A DNA stretch of 40,252 nucleotides from an uncultured Pelagibacteraceae bacterium (GCA_902537055.1 CACAZW010000009.1:1-40252); one strand, 5' to 3'. Numbered from the stretch's first letter, positions 16,824 through 25,849 are shown. Notes: generated from the sequence alone by a model not told the origin. Made by a program: numbers and translations.

Positions 16824-16884
16824 AAATACAATATACCACCACATATTGATTAATCATTAAAATTTAAAAACTGTATCTAATTTC

Positions 16885-16914
16885 TTGAATGGTTATAGTA
16901 AATAAACGTATAAT
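16885..16914 (+). promoter_or_regulatory. Candidate sigma-70 promoter for the 16940-21308 operon
   Basis: TTGAAT (16885-16890) and a perfect TATAAT (16909-16914) are separated by 18 bases, ending 25 bases before the aldehyde dehydrogenase ATG. It lies in the gap shared with the divergent EutA-like gene. Confidence 0.5.
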
Positions 16915-16939
16915 AAGAAAAATTAATTTTGAAATATAA

Positions 16940-18373
16940 ATGCTCGATAAAAAAAAATTTTATATCAATGGCAAATGGGTTGAGCCAGTAAACAAGAATG
17001 AATGTGAAGTTATTAATCCATCAACAGAAGAAGTTTGTGCAATTATAAGTCTTGGAAGTTCTGATGATACAAATGCTGCAGTCAAAGCAGCAAAATCTGC
17101 ATTTGAGACTTGGAAAGAAACCTCAAAAGAAGAAAGGTTAAATTTATTAGAAAAATTATTAAAAATTTATAATTCTAGATGGGATGATATGACTGATGCT
17201 ATTACTACAGAGCTTGGTTGTCCTAAAGATTGGTGTTCAGCTAATCAAACATCTTCTGGCGCAGGTCATATCGAAGACTTTATAAAAAGATTAAAAGAAT
17301 TCGAATTCGAACCAGGTTTTGATAAAGGATCTACTAATCATATTGTATATGAGCCAATTGGAGTTTGCGGATTAATTACACCTTGGAATTGGCCTATAAA
17401 TCAAATTGCTTTAAAAGTAATTCCAGCTTTTGCAACTGGGTGTACAATGGTACTTAAACCATCTGAAATTGCACCATTGTCAGGAATGCTATTTGCAGAG
17501 ATGATAGATGAGGCTGGATTTCCAGCTGGAGTATTTAATTTGGTAAATGGTGATGGACCTGGTGTTGGAACTGACCTATCAGGACATCCTGATGTTGATA
17601 TGGTCTCATTTACAGGATCTACTAGAGCTGGAAAATTAATTACAAAGAATGCGGCTGAAACTATAAAAAGAGTTTGTCTTGAACTTGGTGGTAAAGGTGG
17701 AAATATTGTTTTTGCTGATGCATATCCTGATGCAGTCAGAGATGGTATTAGAAACGTAATGAGTAATTCAGGTCAATCCTGTGATGCTCCAACTAGAATG
17801 CTAGTTGAAAAATCAATTTATAATAGAGCTGTTGAAGAAGCTGCAGATGAAGCAAATAAAATTAAAGTTGATCTTGCTTCAAAAGCTGGTGACCATATTG
17901 GGCCTGTAATTTCAAAAACTCAATTTGATAAAATTCAAAGTTTAATAAATAGTGGAATTGAAGAAGGTGCTACTTTAGTAGCAGGTGGTCCTGACAAACC
18001 TGAAGATCTAAAGAAAGGTTATTTTATTAAACCAACAGTATTCACTGATGTTAATAATAATATGAGAATTGCTAAAGAGGAAATATTTGGACCAGTATTG
18101 TCGATTATTCCTTTTGAAAATGAAGAGGAAGCTATCCAAATTACAAATGATACAGAATATGGATTAGGAAACTATTTACAAACAGAGGATAATGAAAAGG
18201 CAAAAAGAGTCTCAAAAAAATTAAGGTCCGGAATTGTGTATGTAAATCATAAAGCAGCTGACTCCGGGACTCCTTTTGGTGGGTATAGACAATCTGGAAA
18301 TGGACGTGAAGGTGGAACCTGGGGATTGCATGAATATCTAGAGGTAAAAACTATTACTGAATGGAAAAATTAG
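16940..18373 (+). CDS. NAD(P)-dependent aldehyde dehydrogenase
   Basis: A 477-residue soluble aldehyde dehydrogenase that oxidises an aldehyde to the acid. All key residues are present: Asn150 in TPWNWP, cofactor Lys173 in KPSEIAP, FTGSTRAG for NAD binding, general base Glu248 in ELGGKGG, nucleophile Cys281 in NSGQSCDAP, and EEIFGPVL near 380. Length is normal. The substrate is open. It might serve betaine aldehyde from the choline-dehydrogenase-like protein at 38388, or a semialdehyde from ectoine or polyamine breakdown, since the divergent neighbours are eutA, doeA and pot. It starts a five-gene plus-strand run; the VOC gene begins 1 bp after its stop. Confidence 0.85.
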   Translation: MLDKKKFYINGKWVEPVNKNECEVINPSTEEVCAIISLGSSDDTNAAVKAAKSAFETWKETSKEERLNLLEKLLKIYNSRWDDMTDAITTELGCPKDWCSANQTSSGAGHIEDFIKRLKEFEFEPGFDKGSTNHIVYEPIGVCGLITPWNWPINQIALKVIPAFATGCTMVLKPSEIAPLSGMLFAEMIDEAGFPAGVFNLVNGDGPGVGTDLSGHPDVDMVSFTGSTRAGKLITKNAAETIKRVCLELGGKGGNIVFADAYPDAVRDGIRNVMSNSGQSCDAPTRMLVEKSIYNRAVEEAADEANKIKVDLASKAGDHIGPVISKTQFDKIQSLINSGIEEGATLVAGGPDKPEDLKKGYFIKPTVFTDVNNNMRIAKEEIFGPVLSIIPFENEEEAIQITNDTEYGLGNYLQTEDNEKAKRVSKKLRSGIVYVNHKAADSGTPFGGYRQSGNGREGGTWGLHEYLEVKTITEWKN

Positions 18374-18374
18374 A

Positions 18375-18755
18375 ATGCTTGGTTATGTAATGGTAGGAAC
18401 CAATAACTTAGAAAAAGCAATAATTTTTTATGATGAAGTCTTAAAAGTTTTAAATCTAGAAAGAAATTATAAAGATGAAGTTTGCGCTGGTTACACAGAA
18501 AAAAATGGTGATGGAACTATAGAATTTTATGTGACCAAACCTGTCAATATGAAAGAGGCAACTAATGGAAATGGAACGCAAGTTTCATTTATTACATCAT
18601 CAAGAGATATAGTTGATAAGTTTCATGAGATTGGACTTAAGGCAGGTGGAAAAAGTGAAGGAGCTGGAGGTGAAAGACCAGAAGGTTCTGGAGTTTACTA
18701 TTCTTATATTCGAGATCTTGATAATAATAAAATTTGTGCTTTCACAAACAATTAA
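18375..18755 (+). CDS. VOC (glyoxalase/bleomycin resistance) superfamily protein
   Basis: A 126-residue protein with the paired beta-alpha-beta-beta-beta modules of the vicinal oxygen chelate fold: MVGTNNLEKAIIFYDEVL at the start, TQVSFITSSRDIVDKFHEIGLKAGG in the second half, and YYSYIRDLDNNKICAF at the end. The usual first histidine ligand is not present, which is common in this small subfamily, so a metal-dependent activity is uncertain. It may be a small-molecule binding, lyase or detoxification protein. Its stop overlaps the next ATG (TAATG), and it follows the aldehyde dehydrogenase by 1 bp, so it belongs to the same transcript. No specific substrate can be assigned. Confidence 0.75.
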   Translation: MLGYVMVGTNNLEKAIIFYDEVLKVLNLERNYKDEVCAGYTEKNGDGTIEFYVTKPVNMKEATNGNGTQVSFITSSRDIVDKFHEIGLKAGGKSEGAGGERPEGSGVYYSYIRDLDNNKICAFTNN

Positions 18756-19666
18756 TGTCTTACACTTTAATTCAAGAAAAAATCGATCAAGGAAAAATTA
18801 TTTTACTTGATGGAGGTATAGGTGCTGAGCTTGAAAAAAAAGGAGCTAAAATGGATCAAAACCTCTGGTGTGGAAAATGTTCGGTAGATAGCCCAGAATT
18901 TCTAAAAGAAGTTCATGAAAATTATATTGATGCAGGTGCTGATGTTATTACAACAAATACTTATGCTACAACTCCAATTTCTCTTAAAAAACACGGATAT
19001 GAAGACTCAATTGAATTATTTAATAAACAAGCAGTTCAAATTGCAAAACAAGCAATTAATAATTCAAAAAAGAACATCTGTTTAGCAGGAAGTGTTTCGA
19101 GTTATGGAAGTTTTCTTAAACTTGGAACAAAAAACATGAAGCCATGTTTTAATGAACATATTAAAATTTTATCAAATGAGGGTGTTGATTTAATAATTTT
19201 AGAAGCAATGACATCTCAAGCAGAAATCGTAGAGACTATGCTTGAGTGTTCTTCAAATATAAAGTTACCTGTTTGGCTTTCTATTTCCTGTGTAATAGAT
19301 CAGAATACAAAAAATATTACACTTGGTTATGATGATGTGAAGAATAAAACTGAAATTTACGAGGATTTAGAAGAATCGTTGAAAAATTTTAGTAAATTAC
19401 ATAAGGGGCCAATTTTAATTGCTCACTCAGATATTAAAACAACGAGTGCAGCTTTAGATACTGCATTAAAAAATTATAATGGAGTTATTGGTGCATACCC
19501 TAACAAAGGCTATTACGAAAAACCAAATTGGAAGTTTGTAGATGATTTTTCACCCAATGATTATTTGGAAGTTGCAAAAAAATGGTTTAGCAAAGGTGTA
19601 AAAATTGTTGGTGGTTGTTGTGGTATAGGAGTTGAAGAGATAAAAGCTGTTTCAATTTTGAAGTAA
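18755..19666 (+). CDS. Homocysteine S-methyltransferase family protein (first copy)
   Basis: A 303-residue TIM-barrel methyltransferase of the BHMT/MmuM family, making methionine from homocysteine and a methyl donor such as glycine betaine, S-methylmethionine or a DMSP-type sulfonium. Landmarks are LLDGGIGAELEKKG near residue 18, GADVITTNTYATTP near 59, and the three zinc-binding cysteines, one in SISCVID and two in VGGCCGI near the C-terminus. I start it at the ATG at 18755, which overlaps the VOC stop by one base. A start 21 bases upstream is possible but lies inside the VOC gene. A second, different copy is encoded at 21310. Which donor each uses cannot be told by eye. Confidence 0.8.
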   Translation: MSYTLIQEKIDQGKIILLDGGIGAELEKKGAKMDQNLWCGKCSVDSPEFLKEVHENYIDAGADVITTNTYATTPISLKKHGYEDSIELFNKQAVQIAKQAINNSKKNICLAGSVSSYGSFLKLGTKNMKPCFNEHIKILSNEGVDLIILEAMTSQAEIVETMLECSSNIKLPVWLSISCVIDQNTKNITLGYDDVKNKTEIYEDLEESLKNFSKLHKGPILIAHSDIKTTSAALDTALKNYNGVIGAYPNKGYYEKPNWKFVDDFSPNDYLEVAKKWFSKGVKIVGGCCGIGVEEIKAVSILK

Positions 19667-19683
19667 TAATATATTGTAAAATT

Positions 19684-20139
19684 ATGAAAACTTTTATTGG
19701 TGGTATTGGTTGTTTTTGGGACGAAACTAAATACGATGGTATAAAAGGAATATTATCTACCGAATGTGGTTATTGCGGAGGTGATGATCCTAATGTTACT
19801 TACAAAGCAGTTTGTGGTGGGGATACAGGTCACATAGAAGTAGTCAAAGTTCAATATGATGAAAATATTTTAAGCTATGAAGACATGGTCAGATTATTTT
19901 TTAAACTCCATGACTCAACTCAAAAGAATAGACAAGGAACTTATGTAGGAATTCAATATCGCTCTGAGATATTTTATAATAATGATAATGAAAAAAATAC
20001 AGCAGAGAAAATTTTAAAAGAAATGAATGAGAAATTAGATGGAAAAGTTACTACAAAAATTTCCAAAGAAAAAAACTATTGTAAAGCAGAAGGCTATCAT
20101 CAAAAGTACGAGAAAAATAAATCTCTTAAGTTTGGATAA
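19684..20139 (+). CDS. msrA: Peptide methionine sulfoxide reductase MsrA
   Basis: A 151-residue MsrA, reducing methionine-S-sulfoxide in proteins or free. The catalytic GCFW motif is at residues 9-12 with nucleophile Cys10 and the nearby glutamate of DETKY. The substrate-pocket blocks GYCGGDDPNVTYKAVCGGDTGHIEVV (in two parts, about 29-54) and the conserved AEGYHQKY near the end are intact. Extra cysteines near residues 31, 44 and 132 could act in resolving the sulfenic acid. It is 17 bp after the homocysteine methyltransferase, suggesting a methionine-supply and repair link. Length is at the short end of the family but complete. Confidence 0.9.
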   Translation: MKTFIGGIGCFWDETKYDGIKGILSTECGYCGGDDPNVTYKAVCGGDTGHIEVVKVQYDENILSYEDMVRLFFKLHDSTQKNRQGTYVGIQYRSEIFYNNDNEKNTAEKILKEMNEKLDGKVTTKISKEKNYCKAEGYHQKYEKNKSLKFG

Positions 20140-20150
20140 AAAGTGCTAAT

Positions 20151-21308
20151 TTGAAAAAAATTATTTCAGAAAAAAATCCAGAATTAGTTACAAGAAAAGA
20201 CAATAAAGCTCAATGGAATCTCCCAAATAAAAGAAGGTTGGGTTTTAGAAATTTATATAAAATTAATAGATATGGAATATACCTTAGATCAGATTTTGTT
20301 TTAAAATTAAAAAAAAAAATTAATAAGAGAATTGGTAAATTATCTTCTGTAAAAAAGGTAACTAAAAATAAAGCTTTTTGCTCCTTAATAGTTGGTAAAG
20401 ATCAGGATATTTTATTCGAGCAGTACGCAAAGGACTTTTCTACAAATCAGCCTCAAACAATTATGTCAATTACAAAAATGTTTATACATTTATTTGTGGG
20501 AGAGCTGATAGACAGAAAACTAATTAACCTAAATAAGAAAATTTCATTTTACTTGCCAAAAATTGGCAGTGGTTATGCAAATGCAAAAGTAAAAGACGTT
20601 TTAGACATGAACATTGTAAATCTATATAGCGAAGATTATACAAAAGCTTATTCGTCCTCATTTTTACATGAGCCTGTGGGAGGATGGAGACTGCCGATTA
20701 AAGGCAAAAACATTCAAAGCCAGGAACAATATTTAAATTCAATTAAATCTTTAAAAAGCAGAGATTTAAAAAATTATACCGATCTGGCGCATTATAAATC
20801 AGCTAATACCGATGTTATTGGACTAATTGTAGAAAGAGTAAGTAAAAAAAGTTTAAGACAATGGCTGTTGGAAACAGTTGAAGCAACAGGATTTGAAGAA
20901 GGATTGTATATAGGAACAGATAGATTTGGAACACCGTGGATGTCTGGAGGCGGAAGTTTAATTACAAGAGATTTTTTAAGAATGGGTTTACTTTTTTCTA
21001 GGTTTGGAAAAGGTATAAATGGAAAAAATATTGGTTCTAAAACTTTTTTGAGTAAAACTATTAATAGTGAGGGACCCAAATACATTCAATTATCTAAAGA
21101 TAAATTTGTCTGTTATGTTAATTCATTAATGAAATGCGGTAACTGGATTGGTCACTCTGGGTATGGGGGCCAATTTTTAGGAATAAATTTGAAAACAAAA
21201 GTTGTTGCTGCTTTTTTTTCTGTCTTAGAGACTAAATCTGCAACAAATGAAAAATATAAAAAAGATATGGTAAATATGATAGACCAAATAATTAGTAAAG
21301 ATTACTAA
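20151..21308 (+). CDS. Serine hydrolase, beta-lactamase/NylB-like family
   Basis: A 385-residue serine hydrolase with the class C beta-lactamase fold. The catalytic set is Ser106-x-x-Lys109 (SITK), Tyr215 in HYKSANTDVIG, and a C-terminal HSGYGG box. The arrangement around YxSANTD and GGWRLP resembles 6-aminohexanoate-dimer hydrolase and related esterases more than true beta-lactamases. No signal peptide is visible, so a cytoplasmic amide or ester hydrolase is more likely than antibiotic resistance. The start is a TTG at 20151, since no in-frame ATG exists before the conserved region. That makes the exact N-terminus uncertain. It ends two bases before the stop of a convergent gene. Confidence 0.75.
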   Translation: MKKIISEKNPELVTRKDNKAQWNLPNKRRLGFRNLYKINRYGIYLRSDFVLKLKKKINKRIGKLSSVKKVTKNKAFCSLIVGKDQDILFEQYAKDFSTNQPQTIMSITKMFIHLFVGELIDRKLINLNKKISFYLPKIGSGYANAKVKDVLDMNIVNLYSEDYTKAYSSSFLHEPVGGWRLPIKGKNIQSQEQYLNSIKSLKSRDLKNYTDLAHYKSANTDVIGLIVERVSKKSLRQWLLETVEATGFEEGLYIGTDRFGTPWMSGGGSLITRDFLRMGLLFSRFGKGINGKNIGSKTFLSKTINSEGPKYIQLSKDKFVCYVNSLMKCGNWIGHSGYGGQFLGINLKTKVVAAFFSVLETKSATNEKYKKDMVNMIDQIISKDY

Positions 21309-21309
21309 A

Positions 21310-22293
21310 TTAAGAAAATTTAGTTATTAATGATTTTAAATGTTTATCTGTGACGCCACAACACCCCCCAATAATTTTTACCTGATCGTCTATTAGCTCA
21401 GAACACTTATCAACAAATTCAATTTCATTTTCAGTTATTAATGCCTGCATAGTACTAGTGTCAAATTTATGAATCTCTGGATAGAACATAATTGGCCCAT
21501 TCCAATTTGATTTTAAAACTTTCATTCCCTCTTTCGTATCAATAAACCAACTATGCATTATGCCATAAACATCTCCACCGATAGATTTGAGTGAATTAAT
21601 TATTTCAGCAAAATTAATAATTTTATCTTCAGGAAGGAATTTTGGCTCATCAGGATATTTTAAAGGGTCATATATAATAGATCTCTCTTTTTCTGCTCTA
21701 AAATTTCTACCTACTACGGTTTCATCAAATTTACTTATGCAGCAACTTAATCCAACCCAGACAGGCAAACCTGTTTCTAAAGCAGCATTTAACAAAATTT
21801 TAGCATGATCAATATCTAAAAGCATTTCAAGAATAAGTACTTCGACTCCCTCTTCTTTTAATACCTTCGCTTGTTCTTTATAATTTTTTTCTTCTTTTGC
21901 AAATGATGGTACAAATTTTGTGTCAGGTCTAAATTCATTTTCAGCCAAAGCTAAATATGTTGACATGCTTCCAGCAATTTTAATTTTTTTTCCAGAATTT
22001 TTGACTGCTTGTCTTGCTAACTTAACTGTATCAATGTTAATTTTTATAGTCTGATCTCCTAAATTTGAAGGCTCAAGACAATGTCTTGCTGTTCCAAAAG
22101 TATTGGTTGTTATCATATCACATCCAGCGTTTATATGACTTTCGTGTACTTTGATTACTATTTCTGGTGAGAAAACATTTGCTAAACCAGAAAAAGCTGG
22201 TCCCATTTTTCCACCAAGTCTCTGAATTTCTGAACCTGTTCCGCCATCTAAAAAGACTTTTTTTTTTGATTTCAATAATTCATTAATATCCAT
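21310..22293 (-). CDS. Homocysteine S-methyltransferase family protein (second copy)
   Basis: A 327-residue member of the homocysteine methyltransferase family. It has FLDGGTGSEIQRLGG near residue 14, GCDMITTNTFGTARH near 57, GLSCCISKF in mid-barrel and IGGCCGV near the end. The three zinc cysteines are therefore retained. It is clearly different from the copy at 18755, sharing the fold but few loop residues, so the two probably use different methyl donors. Likely donors in this genomic setting are glycine betaine or a sulfonium compound. The ATG overlaps the stop of the EamA permease gene by one base, so the two are translationally coupled, hinting that the permease handles its substrate or product. 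Confidence 0.8.
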   Translation of the reverse strand: MDINELLKSKKKVFLDGGTGSEIQRLGGKMGPAFSGLANVFSPEIVIKVHESHINAGCDMITTNTFGTARHCLEPSNLGDQTIKINIDTVKLARQAVKNSGKKIKIAGSMSTYLALAENEFRPDTKFVPSFAKEEKNYKEQAKVLKEEGVEVLILEMLLDIDHAKILLNAALETGLPVWVGLSCCISKFDETVVGRNFRAEKERSIIYDPLKYPDEPKFLPEDKIINFAEIINSLKSIGGDVYGIMHSWFIDTKEGMKVLKSNWNGPIMFYPEIHKFDTSTMQALITENEIEFVDKCSELIDDQVKIIGGCCGVTDKHLKSLITKFS

Positions 22294-23195
22294 TATGCTA
22301 ATTTCTTCTCTGACTTTGGAACATATACAACTTCAATTACACCACCAAGAATTATTAGAATACTTCCTATTGTTTCTCTCCAACCAAAAGGTTCATTTGT
22401 TAAAATACTAGCACTAACAACACCAACAATTATTTCAGCTAAAAATAAAATAGATGATAAGCCGGCTCCTAGTTTGCTTGGAGCCCAAAAGATTATTACT
22501 CCTGTAGGAATAAAATAAAATATCGAAATAAGTAATAAAAAAGTGGACATTGACATGATAACCTCCACTGATGGAACTGGTCCTAAATAATCTACTAAGA
22601 ATAACCCAATAGGTATACTGGCTAAACCTCCATAAAAAAAGAATGTAAATATAATTGGAAAGACTCCATCTGTTTTAATTATTTCCATTCTAATTAAACC
22701 AGCACCAAATAGTGCACCTCCAGCAAGAGCCAACCAATCCCCTGCATTTTGAGGTAATGGAATTATATTTTCTTGACTGAATACAATCCATAAACCTCCT
22801 AGTGCCAAACCTAATGTGATTACCCTCTTCCAACCAAATTTCTTTTTTAAAAATATAATTTCAAATATTGTTGTCCAAACAGGTATCATGTAAAACATGA
22901 TTAATGCTTTAACTACATCAGTAAGAAGAAAGCTAAGAGCATAACAAACAAATCCACTTCCAACAAAAAAACCAGTGAGAGGAAATTCCAATCCAATAGA
23001 CTTTCCTTTTATAACTCTCCAAATTGCGACTGGTGATAATATTAATATTCCAACCGCCATTTGGGATATTGTTCCCCAGCCACCAGTCAAACCTCCATCT
23101 TCTAATATTCTTTGAGGTAACCAATAAATTCCCCATGAACCAGCAGCAATAGCTAATGCAAATGAAATTTTAAAATGATGAGGGTGTCTGGTCAT
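22293..23195 (-). CDS. EamA/DMT-family permease
   Basis: A 300-residue integral membrane protein of the drug/metabolite transporter superfamily, with about ten hydrophobic helices in two EamA repeats. Landmarks are WGIYWLPQRILEDGG in the first helix, AVGILILSPVAIW, and the second repeat ending NEPFGWRETIGSILIILGGVIEVVYVPK. It probably exports or imports a small metabolite across the inner membrane. It lies between the amidase (2-bp gap) and the second homocysteine methyltransferase (1-bp overlap) in one minus-strand run. Substrate cannot be determined; an amino acid, methylated compound or amide product would fit the neighbours. Confidence 0.85.
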   Translation of the reverse strand: MTRHPHHFKISFALAIAAGSWGIYWLPQRILEDGGLTGGWGTISQMAVGILILSPVAIWRVIKGKSIGLEFPLTGFFVGSGFVCYALSFLLTDVVKALIMFYMIPVWTTIFEIIFLKKKFGWKRVITLGLALGGLWIVFSQENIIPLPQNAGDWLALAGGALFGAGLIRMEIIKTDGVFPIIFTFFFYGGLASIPIGLFLVDYLGPVPSVEVIMSMSTFLLLISIFYFIPTGVIIFWAPSKLGAGLSSILFLAEIIVGVVSASILTNEPFGWRETIGSILIILGGVIEVVYVPKSEKKLA

Positions 23196-23197
23196 TA

Positions 23198-24610
23198 TTA
23201 TTCCGATAATTCTGGTTTAAATTTTGAAAAGTTAAAAATTTCTTCATAAGATTTGGCAAAGTTAATTAGTTTATTATCTTCTTTAACATTTGCTATAATC
23301 TGCATTCCCATTGGTAGCCCTTTATTATTAAAACCAACTGGAATAGATATAGTTGGCAAACCAAGCAAACTTGATAATGTATAGACTTCCATATATCTAT
23401 GATAAGTGTCAATTTTATTGTTATTGATAAATTCTGGATTGTTTAGGTTCTTTTCAAAAGGAAATAGTTGAGCCGATGGTAATGCTAAAAAATCGTAATG
23501 TTTAAATAGGTTTTGTATTTTATCCATATATTTATTTCTTATTTCTATTGCTTTTAAAACATCGTTTGTTTCAATACTTTTCCCTTTTTCATATTCCCAA
23601 TATGCTTGGGAAGGTAATTCATTTAAATTTTTTAAATTATATAACAAAAAGTTTTCATACAAAAATTTGGCTCTTAATATTATCCAAGAATACCACAATT
23701 CTTCTGAATTAATTTCAGTTTTTAAATCTTCAATATTTAAATTATTTGACTGTAATTTTTTTAAAATATTTTCACATAAGTCTACAATTCCATCTTCATA
23801 CTTATATTGTTCGTTTAGATCAATGCACCATCCAATTTTTAAATCTGAAAGTTTTTTAATATTTATAACTTCAAGATCGAAAGATAATTTATCCTTTACA
23901 TTCTTCCCTTTTATATAGTTAAATAAAAATTCCATGTCATTAGGAGTCCTAGCAAAACATCCAGTTGTAGATATTAAAGGAAAATCTTTTAAATTTTTAA
24001 TTTCAAATCTATCTTCTGCAATCGCACCAGGTGTTGGTCTTAATCCATAAATATTTGCAAATGCTGCTGGGTTTCTACAAGATCCCATCATATCTGTGCC
24101 ATCTGCAAAAGGAATTAAATTTGCCGCAACAGCTGCTGCTGCACCACCAGAAGACCCTCCCGCTGACTTACTATAATCATAAACATTGGAAGTGGCTCCA
24201 TAAACTCTGTTAGTAGTATGACAACCAACAGCAAATTCAGAGAGATTTGTTTTACCAATTAAAATTGTGTTTTTTCTATATTTATCTACTAATAAAGAGT
24301 CCTGTTTTGGGATATTTTTTAATAACTCTTTATATCCATAACAAGTTACCTCATTTTTAATATCAAATAATTCTTTAACAGCAATTGGAAGTCCATAAAT
24401 ATCATCTTTGTCATTATCACTATTAAAATTTTCATCTTTTAATTTTGCTTCTTCAGTAATTTTTGTTTCATCTATATGTGAAATAATAGCATTTAATTTT
24501 GGGTTGAATTTTTTTATTCTATCTAAATAGAAATTTATTACCTCTGCAATTTTAATTTCCCTATCTTTAATTTTTGAAATTATTTGATGGACAGAAAAAT
24601 TCTCAAGCAC
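23198..24610 (-). CDS. Amidase signature family hydrolase
   Basis: A 470-residue amidase-signature enzyme, hydrolysing a carboxamide to acid and amine or ammonia. The Ser-cisSer-Lys triad is visible: Lys79 in PIAVKELFD, cis-Ser about 154 in SAGGSSGGAAAAVAA, and nucleophile Ser177 in GTDMMGSCRNPA. The C-terminal LPTISIPVGFNNKGLPMGMQII is also typical. Length is usual for a free amidase. It is not GatA by context: no GatB or GatC is adjacent, and the genes around it are catabolic. It lies 10 bp after the iron alcohol dehydrogenase gene, in the same minus-strand run. Its amide substrate is unknown. Confidence 0.85.
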   Translation of the reverse strand: MLENFSVHQIISKIKDREIKIAEVINFYLDRIKKFNPKLNAIISHIDETKITEEAKLKDENFNSDNDKDDIYGLPIAVKELFDIKNEVTCYGYKELLKNIPKQDSLLVDKYRKNTILIGKTNLSEFAVGCHTTNRVYGATSNVYDYSKSAGGSSGGAAAAVAANLIPFADGTDMMGSCRNPAAFANIYGLRPTPGAIAEDRFEIKNLKDFPLISTTGCFARTPNDMEFLFNYIKGKNVKDKLSFDLEVINIKKLSDLKIGWCIDLNEQYKYEDGIVDLCENILKKLQSNNLNIEDLKTEINSEELWYSWIILRAKFLYENFLLYNLKNLNELPSQAYWEYEKGKSIETNDVLKAIEIRNKYMDKIQNLFKHYDFLALPSAQLFPFEKNLNNPEFINNNKIDTYHRYMEVYTLSSLLGLPTISIPVGFNNKGLPMGMQIIANVKEDNKLINFAKSYEEIFNFSKFKPELSE

Positions 24611-24620
24611 TTAATTAAAC

Positions 24621-25811
24621 CTATCTTGCTTGTCTAATACTCTCTAAAACTAAAGTCTTGACCTCGTCTAATGATGCCTTTTTAGGATTTTGTCCATAAG
24701 CTTGATCTAGCATTGATTTCTTTGCTATTCTCTCCTGGCAATCTTCTGGTACTCCCAATTCATTTAATCCTTTAGGGATTTTTAATTTATCTAGAATTAT
24801 ATTTAAGTTGTCTTGAAAACTTTCAATTGAATGATTTTCAAACTGCATAGCCTCTGACATTCTTTTTACTTTTTCTTCTAATCCAGGTAAATTATATTTC
24901 ATTACTGCGGGAAGTATAATTGCATTAGTCAATCCATGATGAGTATTATATTCAGCACCAACCATATGTGAAATTGCATGAACTAAACCTAGGCCTTTTA
25001 AGAAAGCTATTCCACCCAAATAAGATCCAATAATCATTCCTCCTCTAGCTAAAAGATTATCGGGTTCTTCGACAGCTGCATAAAGTGATTTTGAAATTAA
25101 ATTTAAACTTTCTAATGCAGAACCATCACAAAGTGGATGAAACATAGGAACACTATAACCTTCAATTGCATGTATCATTGCATCTATACCTGTCCAAGCA
25201 GTAAGATTTGCTGGTAATTTTAAAGTTAGCTCTGGATCTACTAAAGCTAAACATGGTCGGGCATCTGGATGCCATAAACAAAACTTCATTCCTTTTTCAA
25301 GATGAGTGACCATAGCTGTAACTTCTGTTTCAGCACCAGTTCCTGCTGTAGTTGGAATAGTAATTATTTTTGGAAAAGGATTTTCCATAGTTAATTTTGG
25401 TGGCTCTTTTTCAAATTCAAAATCCCATAACGGTACTCCGCTATTAACTGTAAGAGAAATTGCTTTGCCTCCATCCATTGCACTTCCACCGCCTATTGCA
25501 ATTATTGCATCATGATTGCCTTCACGAAATTTTTTACATCCAGAATCTATTTCATCATCTCTAGGATTTGGCGATATATTTGAATAAATATCTGATTTGA
25601 TTTTTGAGTCATTAAGTAAATTTTGTAAGTCACTTATAAATGATAAATTTACACTACCACTATCAGTAACGATTAATGCGTTATTTATTTTAAAATTTTT
25701 ACAAAAATTTCCAATTTCTTTAAATCTTCCAGGACCATAAGCTGTAAAAGTTGGAAATGTCCAATCCTGATTATTTAATAAAAATTCTTCATTGAGCTTA
25801 AAATTTTGCAT
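24621..25811 (-). CDS. Iron-containing alcohol dehydrogenase
   Basis: A 396-residue group III alcohol dehydrogenase that interconverts an alcohol and aldehyde with NAD(H). The nucleotide-binding GGGSAMDGGKAI is at residues 107-118 and IPTTAGTGAETEVT at 152-165. The metal ligands Asp210, His214, His278 and His292 lie in GIDAMIHAIEGY, GLVHAISHMVGAEYNTHHGLTNA. Length is normal. It heads the minus-strand run that continues with the amidase, EamA permease and homocysteine methyltransferase, and it is 38 bp from a divergent EamA permease gene. Substrate is not evident; family members take ethanol, diols, methanol or hydroxy acids. Confidence 0.9.
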   Translation of the reverse strand: MQNFKLNEEFLLNNQDWTFPTFTAYGPGRFKEIGNFCKNFKINNALIVTDSGSVNLSFISDLQNLLNDSKIKSDIYSNISPNPRDDEIDSGCKKFREGNHDAIIAIGGGSAMDGGKAISLTVNSGVPLWDFEFEKEPPKLTMENPFPKIITIPTTAGTGAETEVTAMVTHLEKGMKFCLWHPDARPCLALVDPELTLKLPANLTAWTGIDAMIHAIEGYSVPMFHPLCDGSALESLNLISKSLYAAVEEPDNLLARGGMIIGSYLGGIAFLKGLGLVHAISHMVGAEYNTHHGLTNAIILPAVMKYNLPGLEEKVKRMSEAMQFENHSIESFQDNLNIILDKLKIPKGLNELGVPEDCQERIAKKSMLDQAYGQNPKKASLDEVKTLVLESIRQAR

Positions 25812-25849
25812 AATATTTTAAAAACTTATACTAATTTCAATATTATTAA

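Noticed and set aside
16824..16844. Longer start of the EutA-like gene at 16844
   Set aside because: The extra MWWYIVF is out of character for the family, and the internal ATG at 16823 gives the expected N-terminus.
20151..21308. Antibiotic-resistance beta-lactamase
   Set aside because: There is no signal peptide, and the catalytic-tyrosine context resembles amide/ester hydrolases of the NylB type.
18755..22293. SAM riboswitch upstream of the homocysteine methyltransferase genes, as known in SAR11
   Set aside because: Both genes start by overlapping an upstream gene by one base, so there is no leader long enough for an aptamer.
23198..24610. Amidase as GatA of the tRNA amidotransferase
   Set aside because: No gatB or gatC beside it and the surrounding genes are catabolic and transport genes.
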